From contig NZ_CP159253.1 of NCBI RefSeq assembly GCF_040438645.1, forward strand, positions 2,666,001 to 2,730,000: a DNA stretch of 64,000 bases, given 5' to 3'. The position numbers were made by a program, and so were the translations under genes. This document shows, piece by piece, positions 54,031 to 62,658 of the stretch (position 1 is its first letter; the number at the start of each line of letters is the position of its first letter). The stretch is from Mesorhizobium sp. WSM2240. Lineage in GTDB: Bacteria > Pseudomonadota > Alphaproteobacteria > Rhizobiales > Rhizobiaceae. The notes under the pieces were generated by a model, which was not told where the DNA came from, did no database searches, and was given only the letters and a program-made list of their open reading frames with translations.

Positions 54031-55797
54031 ATGAATGGAGGAGTTTTCGGGAGCGCCTTGTGGCGAGCGCTCGCCCTGGCCTTGCTGCTTGCCGGGCCGG
54101 CCTCGGCGCAGCAGGCGGCCGATACGGTGGCGCCGGAAGCCAAGACCGGGGTTGAAGCAAAGCCGACGGTTACGGCCAAGAGCCAGATGGTCGTCGCCGC
54201 CAACCCGCTGGCGGCCGAGGCAGGACTCAAGGTGCTGCGCGCCGGCGGCAACGCGGCCGATGCACTGGTGGCGGTGCAGACGGTGCTCGGGCTCGTCGAA
54301 CCGCAATCTTCCGGCATGGGCGGCGGCGCCTTCCTCGTCTGGTATGACGGCAAGAGCGGCGAACTCACCACCTTTGATGGTCGCGAGACCGCGCCGGCCG
54401 CGGCAACGCCGGATCTTTTCCTCGGCGATGACGGCAAGCCGCTGGAATTTATGGACGCAGTGGTCGGCGGCCGTTCGGTCGGCGTCCCCGGCGTTCCGCG
54501 TCTGCTCGAAACCGTCCACCGGCGCTACGGCACGCGTCCTTGGCAGTCGCTGTTCGAGCCGGCGATCAAGCATGCCGAAGAAGGCTTCGCCATTTCCCCT
54601 CGCCTTGCCGCATTGGTCGCCAACGAGGGTGAACGGCTCGACGAGGATCCGGGCGCACGCGCCTATTTCTTCGCGCCGGACGGATCGCCTTTGCCTGCCG
54701 GGCATCTCTTGCGCAATCCGGACTATGCCGCGACGCTCAGGGCCGTGGCGGCGGAGGGTGCGGACGTCTTCTACAATGGTCCGATCGCGGCGAAGATCGT
54801 CGAGACGGTTCGCTCGCACCCGACCAATCCCGGGCTGCTGACCCTCGACGACATGGCCGTCTACAAAGTCAAGGAGAGGCCGGCGGTCTGCGCGCCCTAT
54901 CGCGGCCACGAAGTCTGCGGCATGGGACCGCCCTCCTCCGGCGCGATCGCCGTCGGCCAGATTCTCGGACTGCTCGAGCCGTTCGACATCGCCACCCTCG
55001 GCAAGGACGACCCCGAAGCCTGGCGGCTGATCGGCGACGCCACCCGCCTCGCCTTCGCCGATCGCGGTCGCTACGTCGCCGACAGCGATTTCGTCTCGAT
55101 CCCAGAGGGCCTGCTCGACCCCGCCTACCTCAAGGCGCGTTCCGAATTGCTCCGCCGCCCGACGGCGCTGGGCGAGGATGAAGCCAAGGCCGGCGAACCG
55201 GCATGGCAGAAAGCCGAACTCCGCATCGACGGCGTCTCTTTCGAAATGCCTTCGACATCGCATTTCGTGATCGTCGACGCGGCCGGCAATATCGCCTCCA
55301 TGACCACGACCATCGAGAACGGTTTTGGCGCACGACTGATGACAGGCGGCTTCCTGCTCAACAACGAGCTCACCGACTTCTCCTTCGCGCCCGTAGAGGA
55401 TGGCGACAACGTCGCCAACCGCGTCGAGCCCGGCAAACGGCCGCGCTCATCAATGTCGCCGACCATCGTGCTCAAGGACGGCAAGCCGGTCTTCGCGCTC
55501 GGTTCGCCAGGCGGCTCGAGCATCATCTCCTATGTCGCCACCACGCTGATCGGGCTGATCGACTGGAAGATGGACATGCAGGCTGCGATCTCGATGCCGC
55601 ATCTCGTCAACAGGTTCGGCCCCTACGATCTCGAAAAGGGGACCGCCGCCGAAGGGCTGGCCGCTGACCTCGAGGCGCTCGGCTACAAGGTCGCCGTAAA
55701 GGACCTGAATTCCGGCCTGCACGGCGTCGCTATCCAGCCTTCTGGATTGACCGGCGGAGCCGATCCGCGCCGCGAAGGCGTCGCCCTCGGCGACTGA
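54031..55797 (+). CDS. ggt: Gamma-glutamyltransferase (glutathione hydrolase)
   Basis: The 588-residue exported enzyme cleaves glutathione and transfers gamma-glutamyl groups in the periplasm. It has a signal peptide (LALALLLAGPASA, cleavage near residue 26), a core with NAADALVAVQTVLGLVEPQSSGMGGGAF, the autocatalytic nucleophile Thr409 in MPSTSHFVIV, and the oxyanion-site SMSPTIVLKDG and GSPGGSSIISYV. Cleavage before Thr409 yields two subunits. The ATG at 54031, after AGAAGGAGCGC, is used; the earlier in-frame start (53968) is inside lipB. The gene pairs with the cytoplasmic ChaC at 27785 in glutathione turnover only by function. Confidence 0.95.
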   Translation: MNGGVFGSALWRALALALLLAGPASAQQAADTVAPEAKTGVEAKPTVTAKSQMVVAANPLAAEAGLKVLRAGGNAADALVAVQTVLGLVEPQSSGMGGGAFLVWYDGKSGELTTFDGRETAPAAATPDLFLGDDGKPLEFMDAVVGGRSVGVPGVPRLLETVHRRYGTRPWQSLFEPAIKHAEEGFAISPRLAALVANEGERLDEDPGARAYFFAPDGSPLPAGHLLRNPDYAATLRAVAAEGADVFYNGPIAAKIVETVRSHPTNPGLLTLDDMAVYKVKERPAVCAPYRGHEVCGMGPPSSGAIAVGQILGLLEPFDIATLGKDDPEAWRLIGDATRLAFADRGRYVADSDFVSIPEGLLDPAYLKARSELLRRPTALGEDEAKAGEPAWQKAELRIDGVSFEMPSTSHFVIVDAAGNIASMTTTIENGFGARLMTGGFLLNNELTDFSFAPVEDGDNVANRVEPGKRPRSSMSPTIVLKDGKPVFALGSPGGSSIISYVATTLIGLIDWKMDMQAAISMPHLVNRFGPYDLEKGTAAEGLAADLEALGYKVAVKDLNSGLHGVAIQPSGLTGGADPRREGVALGD

Positions 55798-55852
55798 GCG
55801 CCGGAGCAGCAAGCGGCGGCGACCCGGCAGTCGCCGCCGAGAACAGGCGATC

Positions 55853-55939
55853 TCAGAGCGCGCCGATCCATACGGCCATCGAAATCAGAAATGTGCTCAT
55901 GCAAACCAGCGAGACCACGTCTTGAACCAAATCGGTCAT
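55853..55939 (-). CDS. 28-residue putative membrane protein (short ORF)
   Basis: A 28-codon frame on the minus strand, too short for usual gene finding, starts at an ATG with an excellent ribosome-binding site (AGGAGGGAATC directly upstream). It encodes MTDLVQDVVSLVCMSTFL followed by ISMAVWIGAL, a single hydrophobic helix. It lies in the gap between ggt and lolD. The combination of strong ribosome-binding site and amphipathic or transmembrane composition is the evidence; no family is known to me. Confidence 0.55.
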   Translation of the reverse strand: MTDLVQDVVSLVCMSTFLISMAVWIGAL

Positions 55940-56075
55940 GATTCCCTCCTGTTTTCGGTATGTTCGCAATTTGTTCTCTTTTTATTCAAAAGTCAAATAC
56001 CCACGCACGCCGAAAAGCGCGAGGGTAAATGAAAGGTAAAGGGTGGTAGACGGTCTGCGAGAGCGCGGCAGAGCC

Positions 56076-56774
56076 TCAGAGAGGAACGACCTTGCCCTCT
56101 TCCAGCGTGACGCGCCGGTCCATGCGCCGCGCAAGTTCATGATTGTGCGTGGCAATCAGCGCGGCAAGGCCGGACTGCCGGACAAGCGCCGCCAGCGCCT
56201 CGAACACATAGGACGCGGTCACCGGGTCGAGGTTGCCGGTCGGCTCATCGGCAAGCAGCACAAGCGGGGCGTTGGCCACGGCGCGGGCAATCGCCACACG
56301 CTGCTGTTCGCCGCCCGACAGTTCCGACGGGCGGTGATGGCCGCGATTGCCTATCTGCATGTAGTCGAGCAGCTGGTTGGCCCTCTCGCTCGCTTCGGAA
56401 GCCGCCAACCCTTTGACCAGTTGCGGCATCATGATGTTTTCGAGAGCCGAGAACTCCGGCAGCAGATGGTGGAACTGGTAGACGAAGCCGATGTCGTTGC
56501 GGCGGATGGCCGTGCGGTCGTCGTCCGACAGACGGCCGCAGGCCCTGCCCGCCAGGATGACGTCGCCGGCGTCGGGACGTTCCAGAAGGCCGGCAGTGTG
56601 CAGCAGCGTTGATTTGCCGGTGCCCGACGGCGCGACAAGCGCCACCATTTCGCCCCGCTTCAGCGAAAAATCCACGCCGTTCAGGATGGTGAGCTTGCGC
56701 GGGCCCTGCACATAGTGCCGCTCGACGCCTTTCAGCTCGATAATGATGTCGCCGGAGCGATTGCCGCTTGTCAT
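56076..56774 (-). CDS. lolD: Lipoprotein-releasing ABC transporter ATP-binding protein LolD
   Basis: The 232-residue ATPase has Walker [14 protein letters not shown], the LolD-type [21 protein letters not shown], the signature [15 protein letters not shown] and Walker [15 protein letters not shown]. It powers release of outer-membrane lipoproteins from the inner membrane to LolA. The start at 56774 lies in the ATGA overlap with the preceding lolC stop; the frame is open to 56819 inside lolC. Confidence 0.93.
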   Translation of the reverse strand: MTSGNRSGDIIIELKGVERHYVQGPRKLTILNGVDFSLKRGEMVALVAPSGTGKSTLLHTAGLLERPDAGDVILAGRACGRLSDDDRTAIRRNDIGFVYQFHHLLPEFSALENIMMPQLVKGLAASEASERANQLLDYMQIGNRGHHRPSELSGGEQQRVAIARAVANAPLVLLADEPTGNLDPVTASYVFEALAALVRQSGLAALIATHNHELARRMDRRVTLEEGKVVPL

Positions 56775-58060
56775 TCGTAACGCAGCGCCTCGACAGGATC
56801 GAGCTTGGCCGCGCGCCATGCCGGAAACAGCGTCGCCAGGAACGACAGGACCAGCGCCATCAGGACGACGGAAAACGTCTCGCCCGGATCCATCTTGGCC
56901 GGCAGCTTGCTCAGGAAATAGAGCTCGGGATTGAACAGCACCGTGCCCGACATCCAGGAGAAGAGTTGCCGGATCGATTCGACGTTGAGGCAGATGACGA
57001 TGCCGAGAATGACGCCCGCAATCGTGCCGGTAACGCCGATCGCCGCCCCCGTCATCAGGAAGATGCGCATCACCGCGCCGCGTGACGCCCCCATGGTGCG
57101 CAGGATGGCTATGTCGTGGCTCTTGTCCTTCACCAGCATGATGAGACCGGAAATGATGTTCAGCGCCGCAACCAGAACGATTAGCGTCAGGATCATGAAC
57201 ATGACATTGCGCTCGACCTGCAGCGCCGAAAAGAAGGTCTGGTTGCGCTGGCGCCAGTCGGACAGGAATATCTGCCGCTGGGCGGCCTCCTCGACCGGCG
57301 CCTTCAGCGCATCGACGTTGTCGGGATTGTCGACAAAGATCTCGATCGACTGCGCGCGCCCCTCCATGTTGAAGTAGAGCTGCGCCTCGCCAAGCGGCAT
57401 GAAGATGATCGAGGCGTCATATTCCGACATGCCGACTTCGAAGATCGCCACGACCGGATAGGCTTTGACGCGCGGCGTGGTGCCGAACGGGGTCACGTCG
57501 CCGTCGGGCGAGACCAGCGTGATGGAATCGCCGAGCGCCAGGCCGAGATTGTCCGCCATGCGCTTGCCGATCGCCACACCCTCGCTTGTGTCGAAGCCGA
57601 CGATGGAGCCTTGGCGGATGTTGTTTGCCACCAGCGTGATCTTGCCCAGATCCTCGCCGCGTATGCCTCGCACCAGGGCGCCGGTTCCAGGTCCCGCATC
57701 ACCCGACGACAGCACCTGTCCGTCGATCAGCGGAATCGCGTACTTGACGCCCGGCACGCCGTTTATCCGTCCGGCAACCTCCGCGTAGTCCTCGAGCGGC
57801 ATGTCGACCGGCTGGACGATCAGATGTCCATTGATGCCGAGGATGCGGGTCAGCAGTTCGGCGCGAAAGCCGTTCATGACCGCCATGACGATGATCAGCG
57901 TCGCGACGCCCAGCATAATGCCGACGAAGGAGATCGAGGCGATCACCGAGATCACCGTCTCCTTGCGCTTGGAGCGCAGATAGCGCCAGGCGACCATGCG
58001 CTCGAACGGCGAGAACGGTCCGGCGCCGGCGGGCTTTGCTGTCGCGACCGTCTCGCTCAT
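56771..58060 (-). CDS. lolC: Lipoprotein-releasing ABC transporter permease LolC/LolE
   Basis: The 429-residue inner-membrane protein has the LolC/E arrangement. An N-terminal helix ([33 protein letters not shown]) is followed by a periplasmic domain (about 50-270) and three C-terminal helices with the FtsX-family segment, ending in [18 protein letters not shown]. In alphaproteobacteria a single LolC/E-like permease usually works as a homodimer with LolD, in accord with only one gene here. The start overlaps the proS stop (58057-58060). Confidence 0.93.
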   Translation of the reverse strand: MSETVATAKPAGAGPFSPFERMVAWRYLRSKRKETVISVIASISFVGIMLGVATLIIVMAVMNGFRAELLTRILGINGHLIVQPVDMPLEDYAEVAGRINGVPGVKYAIPLIDGQVLSSGDAGPGTGALVRGIRGEDLGKITLVANNIRQGSIVGFDTSEGVAIGKRMADNLGLALGDSITLVSPDGDVTPFGTTPRVKAYPVVAIFEVGMSEYDASIIFMPLGEAQLYFNMEGRAQSIEIFVDNPDNVDALKAPVEEAAQRQIFLSDWRQRNQTFFSALQVERNVMFMILTLIVLVAALNIISGLIMLVKDKSHDIAILRTMGASRGAVMRIFLMTGAAIGVTGTIAGVILGIVICLNVESIRQLFSWMSGTVLFNPELYFLSKLPAKMDPGETFSVVLMALVLSFLATLFPAWRAAKLDPVEALRYE

Positions 58061-59382
58061 GCGGCGCCAAGCCGCTTCGCAGCGGCCTCGATCGGCAGCG
58101 TTTCGCGTTCACCGGTGCGGCGGTTCTTGATCTCGATCTCGCCGGCAGCAACGCCGCGCGGTCCGACGATCATCTGCCAGGGCAACCCGATCAGGTCGGC
58201 GGTGGCGAATTTGCCGCCCGGGCGCTGGTCGGTGTCGTCGTAGAGCACATCTTTGCCCGCTGCGGTCAGCTTGCGGTAGAGCTCGTCGCAGACGCGGTCG
58301 CATTCGGCGTCGCCGACTTTCATGTTGATGACGCCGACATCGAACGGCGCGACCGATTCCGGCCAGATGATGCCGTTCTCGTCGTGGCTGGCCTCGATGA
58401 TCGCGGCGATCAGACGGGTCGGTCCGATGCCGTAGGATCCCATCGAAACGTTGTGGTCTTTACCGTCGGGGCCGGTCACCTTAGCGCCCATCGGCTTGGA
58501 GTATTTGTCTCCGAAATGGAAGATGTGGCCGACCTCGATGCCGCGGGCCGAAAGCCGGTCTCCCTCGCCGATCTTGTCCCATGCAGCCTCGTCGTGCATC
58601 TCGTCGGTCGCCGCATAGGGCGTCGTCCAGTCGCGCACGATGCCGGCAATCTCGTCGTCCTTTGTAAAATCCGTCGCCTCGCCCGGCACCTCCAGGTCGA
58701 GATAATCGCGGTGACAAAAGACCTGGCTTTCGCCGGTGTCGGCCAGGATGATGAATTCGTGGCTGAGATCGCCGCCGATCGGGCCGGTGTCGGCGCGCAT
58801 CGGAATGGCCTTCAGGCCCATGCGGGTGAAGGTGCGAAGGTAGGACACGAACATGCGGTTGTAAGCGGCTTTTGCCCCTTCGAAATCCAGGTCGAAGGAA
58901 TAAGCGTCCTTCATCAGGAATTCGCGTGAACGCATCACGCCGAAGCGCGGCCGCACTTCGTCGCGGAACTTCCACTGTATGTGGTAAAGGTTCAGCGGCA
59001 GGTCCTTGTAGGATTTGATGTAGGAGCGGAAGATCTCCGTGACCATCTCCTCATTGGTCGGGCCGAACAGCATATCGCGCTCGTGCCTGTCCTTGATACG
59101 CAGCATCTCCTTGCCGTAATCCTCATAGCGGCCGCTTTCGCGCCACAGATCGGCGGACTGGATCGTCGGCATCAGGATTTCGAGCGCGCCGGCGCGATCC
59201 TGCTCCTCGCGGATGATGCGGCAGACCTTGTCCAGCACGCGCTTGCCCATCGGCAGCCACGAAAAGCTGCCCGCCCCCTGCTGCCGGATCATGCCGGCGC
59301 GCAGCATCAGCCTGTGCGATACGATCTCCGCTTCGCGCGGGTTTTCTTTGAGGATGGGCAGGAAGTAGCGCGACAGCCGCAT
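58057..59382 (-). CDS. proS: Prolyl-tRNA synthetase, short alphaproteobacterial type
   Basis: The 441-residue class II synthetase lacks the editing insertion of E. coli ProS, as is usual in alphaproteobacteria. Motif 1 ([25 protein letters not shown]), motif 2 ([21 protein letters not shown]) and motif 3 ([16 protein letters not shown]) are visible. It charges tRNA-Pro. It is the first gene of proS-lolC-lolD on the minus strand. Confidence 0.95.
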   Translation of the reverse strand: MRLSRYFLPILKENPREAEIVSHRLMLRAGMIRQQGAGSFSWLPMGKRVLDKVCRIIREEQDRAGALEILMPTIQSADLWRESGRYEDYGKEMLRIKDRHERDMLFGPTNEEMVTEIFRSYIKSYKDLPLNLYHIQWKFRDEVRPRFGVMRSREFLMKDAYSFDLDFEGAKAAYNRMFVSYLRTFTRMGLKAIPMRADTGPIGGDLSHEFIILADTGESQVFCHRDYLDLEVPGEATDFTKDDEIAGIVRDWTTPYAATDEMHDEAAWDKIGEGDRLSARGIEVGHIFHFGDKYSKPMGAKVTGPDGKDHNVSMGSYGIGPTRLIAAIIEASHDENGIIWPESVAPFDVGVINMKVGDAECDRVCDELYRKLTAAGKDVLYDDTDQRPGGKFATADLIGLPWQMIVGPRGVAAGEIEIKNRRTGERETLPIEAAAKRLGAA

Positions 59383-59615
59383 GAGGGTTCCGTGAAGTGA
59401 AGAAATGACGCCGGAATCGGCGGCAAGGCCGGTGCTTGCATGCGCTTCATAGCCATTTCAAGGCCGGATGGAAACCCGCGCGCGCGAAGCCAACCGTGCG
59501 CTGTGCGTTTCGCAAGCATGGCCTGCCGAACTATTGTGCAGTGCAGCACATCAAGGGCTGTTTCAGCGCAATATTTCTAGTGACATTTTATTGCAGGTTG
59601 GTCTAATGTGCCCCG

Positions 59616-59765
59616 ATAACCGAGAGGGCAGAGCAAAATCTGCCTTCCTACGCGGTCAAAGTCTTGGGAGGATGCGATCTAGGCGCGGTAATTCGCAGCC
59701 GCCGGAACACCGGAAAGCAGATCGGACGCGTTCAATTGCAAGGCCTCGTGCCTTGCATTTTTTTT
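59616..59765 (+). ncRNA. Candidate small RNA with its own promoter and terminator
   Basis: Upstream on the plus strand, GTGACA (59580-59585) and TAATGT (59604-59609), with an 18-base spacer, form a plausible sigma-70-type promoter. The transcript would be about 150 bases, begin near 59616, and contain a GGCAGA/TCTGCC hairpin close to its 5' end. It ends at the intrinsic terminator at 59737-59765. No convincing protein frame with a ribosome-binding site is in it. It lies between proS and an IS1634 insertion. Its family is unknown to me; start and end are inferred. Confidence 0.55.
59737..59765 (+). terminator. Intrinsic terminator of the candidate small RNA
   Basis: TGCAAGGC (59737-59744) pairs perfectly with GCCTTGCA (59750-59757) around CTCGT, followed by eight T residues. 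No protein gene reads toward it from upstream on the plus strand, so it must terminate a non-coding transcript. Confidence 0.85.
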
Positions 59766-59822
59766 GAGCAATCGGAAAAACTTGTGACCCTTTGCTGAGA
59801 AGCCGCGCGAGGCGGCTTCAGC

Positions 59823-59909
59823 GCATGACCCGAAACCCAAATCGGTTTCACAGAGGGATCATGCCTTAGAGCGTCCTTTGCGTGCCCAAAAGGACGCGCG
59901 GCGCTCTAA
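59823..59909. repeat. Rhizobial-type palindromic intergenic repeat
   Basis: Two palindromes are placed in tandem: GCATGACCCGAAA paired with the mirrored TTTCACAGAGGGATCATGC (59823-59864), and TTAGAGCGTCCTTTGCGTGC with its mirror AAAAGGACGCGCGGCGCTCTAA (59866-59909). Similar palindromes with GCATGA and AGAGCG ends are widespread in rhizobial genomes; exact family naming is not attempted. Confidence 0.65.
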
Positions 59910-59964
59910 TCGTATTCAGGCCCAACTTAAACACCGCGAATTGGAAAGCGCTGGTGTTTCAATG

Positions 59965-61781
59965 TGTTGAGGGCGTGCGCAGGGTTGTTAGCACTACGAA
60001 GCGCTCGAGGGAGGGTTCCGAAGCCGGCTCAGGCAGCCTGTGCTTCGGCCACGTTCGGCGGCAAGGCGACGCCGGCCGCGCGGAAGACGTTGCCGATAGA
60101 TCCAGTTGCCGGCGTGCGAACGGTGATCACCTTGCCGTCCTTCTCGATGACGCCGGTCTGTAGGCGGTCGAGTTCCCGCAGGACGTCGGCCCATTCGGGC
60201 TTGATGGCGGCCGCTTCGCAGCGCTTGTGCAATTCCTTGCGCAATACGAGGGCGATAAACGAACAGAACACATGGCCGCGGATGGCCTCGTCGGAGGAAT
60301 GATAGATCGGCCGGGTGCGCATCAGCGCCTTTGCTGTGCGGAACAGCTCCTCCACCTGGAGGAGGTCGCGATATCGCAGGACGGCCTGCAGCGGCGTGAT
60401 CCTGGCATTGGTGCGCAGCACGAAGATGCCGTCATACCTTGCCTCGTCAGCGATCTTGCCGGCATCGATCTCGAAAGCGCCGGGGCTCGTGCTGCGCAGA
60501 TAGCGGCGGTAGGCCGAGTTGCCGACAAGCGCCTTGTCGCCCTTCTTCAGCTGGCGGTCGAGGCCCTCGACGATCGCGGCACGATCGGCACGGTCCTTGT
60601 CCGCCTCGGCTTCATTGCGGGCGACAATGTAGCGCCGTCCTTCGACGGTCACCTCCTTGACGAAGAGCTGCGTCTCGCCGGTGGCGCGTTCGATCAGCAA
60701 AGGCGTGAAGCGCTTGTCGTCCTCGAGCACGACACGGCGCACCAGGACGTCCGTCCTCTCGCGCACGCCGAGCACGTATTCCAGCCCGCGCTCCTCGAGC
60801 GCGGCCATCGTGGCAGCGGAAATCATGCCGCGGTCGGCGACGACGCAGACCCGGCCGATGCCGAAACGATGACGCAGCCGGTCGATGACCGGGATCAGCA
60901 CGCTGACATCGGCGGTGTTGCCCGGCCACATCTCCGAGCAGACGGGTCGGCCCTCGCCGTCGATCACCACGCCGACGATCATCTGGTTGAGATCGGGCCG
61001 ATGGTCCTTGGAATGGCCATGGGCGCCGAGCGTGGCGCCGCCGGCGCCTTCGAAGGAGAGCGAGGTGGTATCCATAAACACGACACTGAGGTCGGTGAAG
61101 AGATCCTTGCGCCTGGCGAACAGCGCTTCCTCGATCTCGTCCTTCACAGTGCGCGGCGAGAATGGCGTCGCATTGGCTTGGCGCGCCTCGGGCAGTTCCT
61201 CGCCGAGCCAGGCCATGGCCCGGTAGAAGTGATGCAAGGCAAGATCGTCGGCGCCGGGGATGTCGTAGTCGACGAGCCACTTCTCGCAGGCCCTGTCGGA
61301 GCCGGAGGCCATGATGCGGTGAAGCACGGCAGCAAACACGGCCCGTTCGACGGCAAACTCGAACTTCCGCTCCGTCAGCAGCCCTTCGATGACCGCCCGG
61401 CAACCGGTGTCCTCCCACAACCGGCCGAACAGCAGCGGTGCGCCAATGCGGCGGGTGTGCAGGCTTGTCGAACTTTGCTCGATGGCCTGCAAGACCATGG
61501 CCCGCTCAGCGTAGCGGCCAACTGAAGAGGCGAGCCGATCGAGATCACCCGAGGCCAGGACCGCCTCCTTGCGCCCGAGATTGCGGATGATCCGCTGCTT
61601 CATCCGCCCTTCCTCGCGCACGCTCTCGACGAGGTAGAGGTAGGTGTAGCCGCGGATGTTCTTCTCGCGCACGAACATGCAATCAGCATTACCAAAAACG
61701 GTGATTCGTCAAGCTCCGCGCTTCAAAGCAGGACATTATTTAGCATTACGCCTAAAAACCGCGCCTAGCTCCACCTCAACA
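59965..61781 (-). mobile_element. IS1634-family insertion sequence
   Basis: A full-length transposase gene is bounded by short imperfect inverted ends: TGTTGAGG at 59965-59972 and CCTCAACA at 61774-61781, with similar flanking sequence inside. The element is about 1.8 kb. No clear target duplication is visible, so the ends are approximate. It sits between DUF1467 and proS, interrupting a gene order that is otherwise kept in related genomes. Confidence 0.65.
60029..61678 (-). CDS. IS1634-family transposase
   Basis: The 549-residue DDE transposase has the N-terminus FVREKNIRGYTYLYLVES. Catalytic acidic residues lie in SVVFMDTTSLSFEG, RVCVVADRGMIS and the C-terminal E of YRDLLQVEELFRTAKALM (a YREK-type signature of the IS4 superfamily). 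It is full length with no frameshift, so the element may be active. A start ATG at 61678 is used. Confidence 0.93.
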   Translation of the reverse strand: MFVREKNIRGYTYLYLVESVREEGRMKQRIIRNLGRKEAVLASGDLDRLASSVGRYAERAMVLQAIEQSSTSLHTRRIGAPLLFGRLWEDTGCRAVIEGLLTERKFEFAVERAVFAAVLHRIMASGSDRACEKWLVDYDIPGADDLALHHFYRAMAWLGEELPEARQANATPFSPRTVKDEIEEALFARRKDLFTDLSVVFMDTTSLSFEGAGGATLGAHGHSKDHRPDLNQMIVGVVIDGEGRPVCSEMWPGNTADVSVLIPVIDRLRHRFGIGRVCVVADRGMISAATMAALEERGLEYVLGVRERTDVLVRRVVLEDDKRFTPLLIERATGETQLFVKEVTVEGRRYIVARNEAEADKDRADRAAIVEGLDRQLKKGDKALVGNSAYRRYLRSTSPGAFEIDAGKIADEARYDGIFVLRTNARITPLQAVLRYRDLLQVEELFRTAKALMRTRPIYHSSDEAIRGHVFCSFIALVLRKELHKRCEAAAIKPEWADVLRELDRLQTGVIEKDGKVITVRTPATGSIGNVFRAAGVALPPNVAEAQAA

Positions 61782-61830
61782 AAAACAACGAGATAACGCA
61801 GAAAATGCGCCGGAATCTGCCGGCAACTGT

Positions 61831-62100
61831 TCAAGTCGGGTCAGGCATGAAGTGCGGAATGTCGTCGATGCCGAGGCCGACGACCTTGGTCAGCACGTAA
61901 AACGCGCCGAAAATCAGCAGCGAAACGATGGTGGTGCGGATTATTGCGCGCAGCATATGCGGGCCCTGCGGCGCGCTGGAAACGGTGCCGAGCACCGTCT
62001 CGCCTTCATCGTCCTGGGTCTTCAGGCTGAACGGCAGCGTGGCGAACAGAACCAGCCACCAGATAATGAAATAAATGGCGGCAACAGAAATCCAGCTCAT
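61831..62100 (-). CDS. DUF1467 family small membrane protein
   Basis: This 89-residue protein has an N-terminal helix (ISVAAIYFIIWWLVLFATLPFSL) and a second (AIIRTTIVSLLIFGAFYVLTKVVGL), with the linker TQDDEGETVLGTVSSAPQGP typical of the family in alphaproteobacteria. Function is unknown. It overlaps the mce gene stop by four bases (62097-62100), and the IS element follows about 50 bases downstream. Confidence 0.9.
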   Translation of the reverse strand: MSWISVAAIYFIIWWLVLFATLPFSLKTQDDEGETVLGTVSSAPQGPHMLRAIIRTTIVSLLIFGAFYVLTKVVGLGIDDIPHFMPDPT

Positions 62101-62501
62101 GCTTCTTCCAGTTCCACCAGCGTGCCGAGGAAATCCTTCGGGTGCAGGAACAACACAGGCTTGCCATGCGCACCGATCCTGGGATTGCCGTCGCCGAGCA
62201 CCCGCGCGCCGGCCGCTTTCAACCGATCCCGGGCAGCGTTTATATCGTCGACCTCATAGCAGATGTGATGCATGCCGCCGGCCGGGTTCTTTTCCAGAAA
62301 GGCTGCGATGGGCGAATTTTCGCCCAGCGGCTCGAGCAACTCGACCTTGGTGTTGCCGGTATCGATGAACACCACCGTCACACCGTGCTCGGGCAGCGCC
62401 TGAGGCTTGGTAAGCTTGGCGTCCAGCGTGTCGCGATAGACAGCGCTTGCCGCGGCAAGGTCCGGCACGGCGATGGCGACATGGTTCAGGCGGCCGAGCA
62501 T
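62097..62501 (-). CDS. mce: Methylmalonyl-CoA epimerase
   Basis: The 134-residue vicinal-oxygen-chelate protein begins MLGRLNHVAIAVPDLAAAS with the first metal-binding His, and has VELLEPLGENSPIAAFLEKNP, GMHHICYEVDDINAARD with a second His and HPKDFLGTLVELEEA with the terminal Glu. It epimerises methylmalonyl-CoA in propionate metabolism. The frame is open to 62582, but the family N-terminus sets the start at 62501. It lies between RNase J and DUF1467, a common order in the group. Confidence 0.93.
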   Translation of the reverse strand: MLGRLNHVAIAVPDLAAASAVYRDTLDAKLTKPQALPEHGVTVVFIDTGNTKVELLEPLGENSPIAAFLEKNPAGGMHHICYEVDDINAARDRLKAAGARVLGDGNPRIGAHGKPVLFLHPKDFLGTLVELEEA

Positions 62502-62536
62502 GAGAACTCCGTGTAAACGCTGCGCAAACTGTGACC

Positions 62537-62655
62537 AGGCAGTAGGCAATGGGCAGTAGGCAGTAGCTAATAGAGAAAGCAAGATCCGAGGGGGAAGCAG
62601 AGACTGTTCTACGATCCGATCTTCCCTACTGCCTACTGGCTATTCCCTACTGCCT
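62537..62655. repeat. CAGTAGGCAGTAG-type long inverted repeat
   Basis: The left arm AGGCAGTAGG...GGCAGTAGGCAGTAG (62537-62566) and the right arm CTACTGCCTACTGG...CTACTGCCT (62626-62655) are near-complete inverted copies built from 5-7 base units of the GCAGTAG type. The 59-base loop carries no gene. The repeat fills the gap between rnj and mce. Confidence 0.75.
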
Positions 62656-62658
62656 AAA

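Noticed and set aside
53860..55263. 467-codon minus-strand frame opposite ggt
   Set aside because: The gamma-glutamyltransferase on the plus strand has all catalytic motifs.
59882..60163. 93-codon plus-strand frame at the left end of the IS element
   Set aside because: It runs across the palindromic repeat and the IS end, with no ribosome-binding site or family resemblance.
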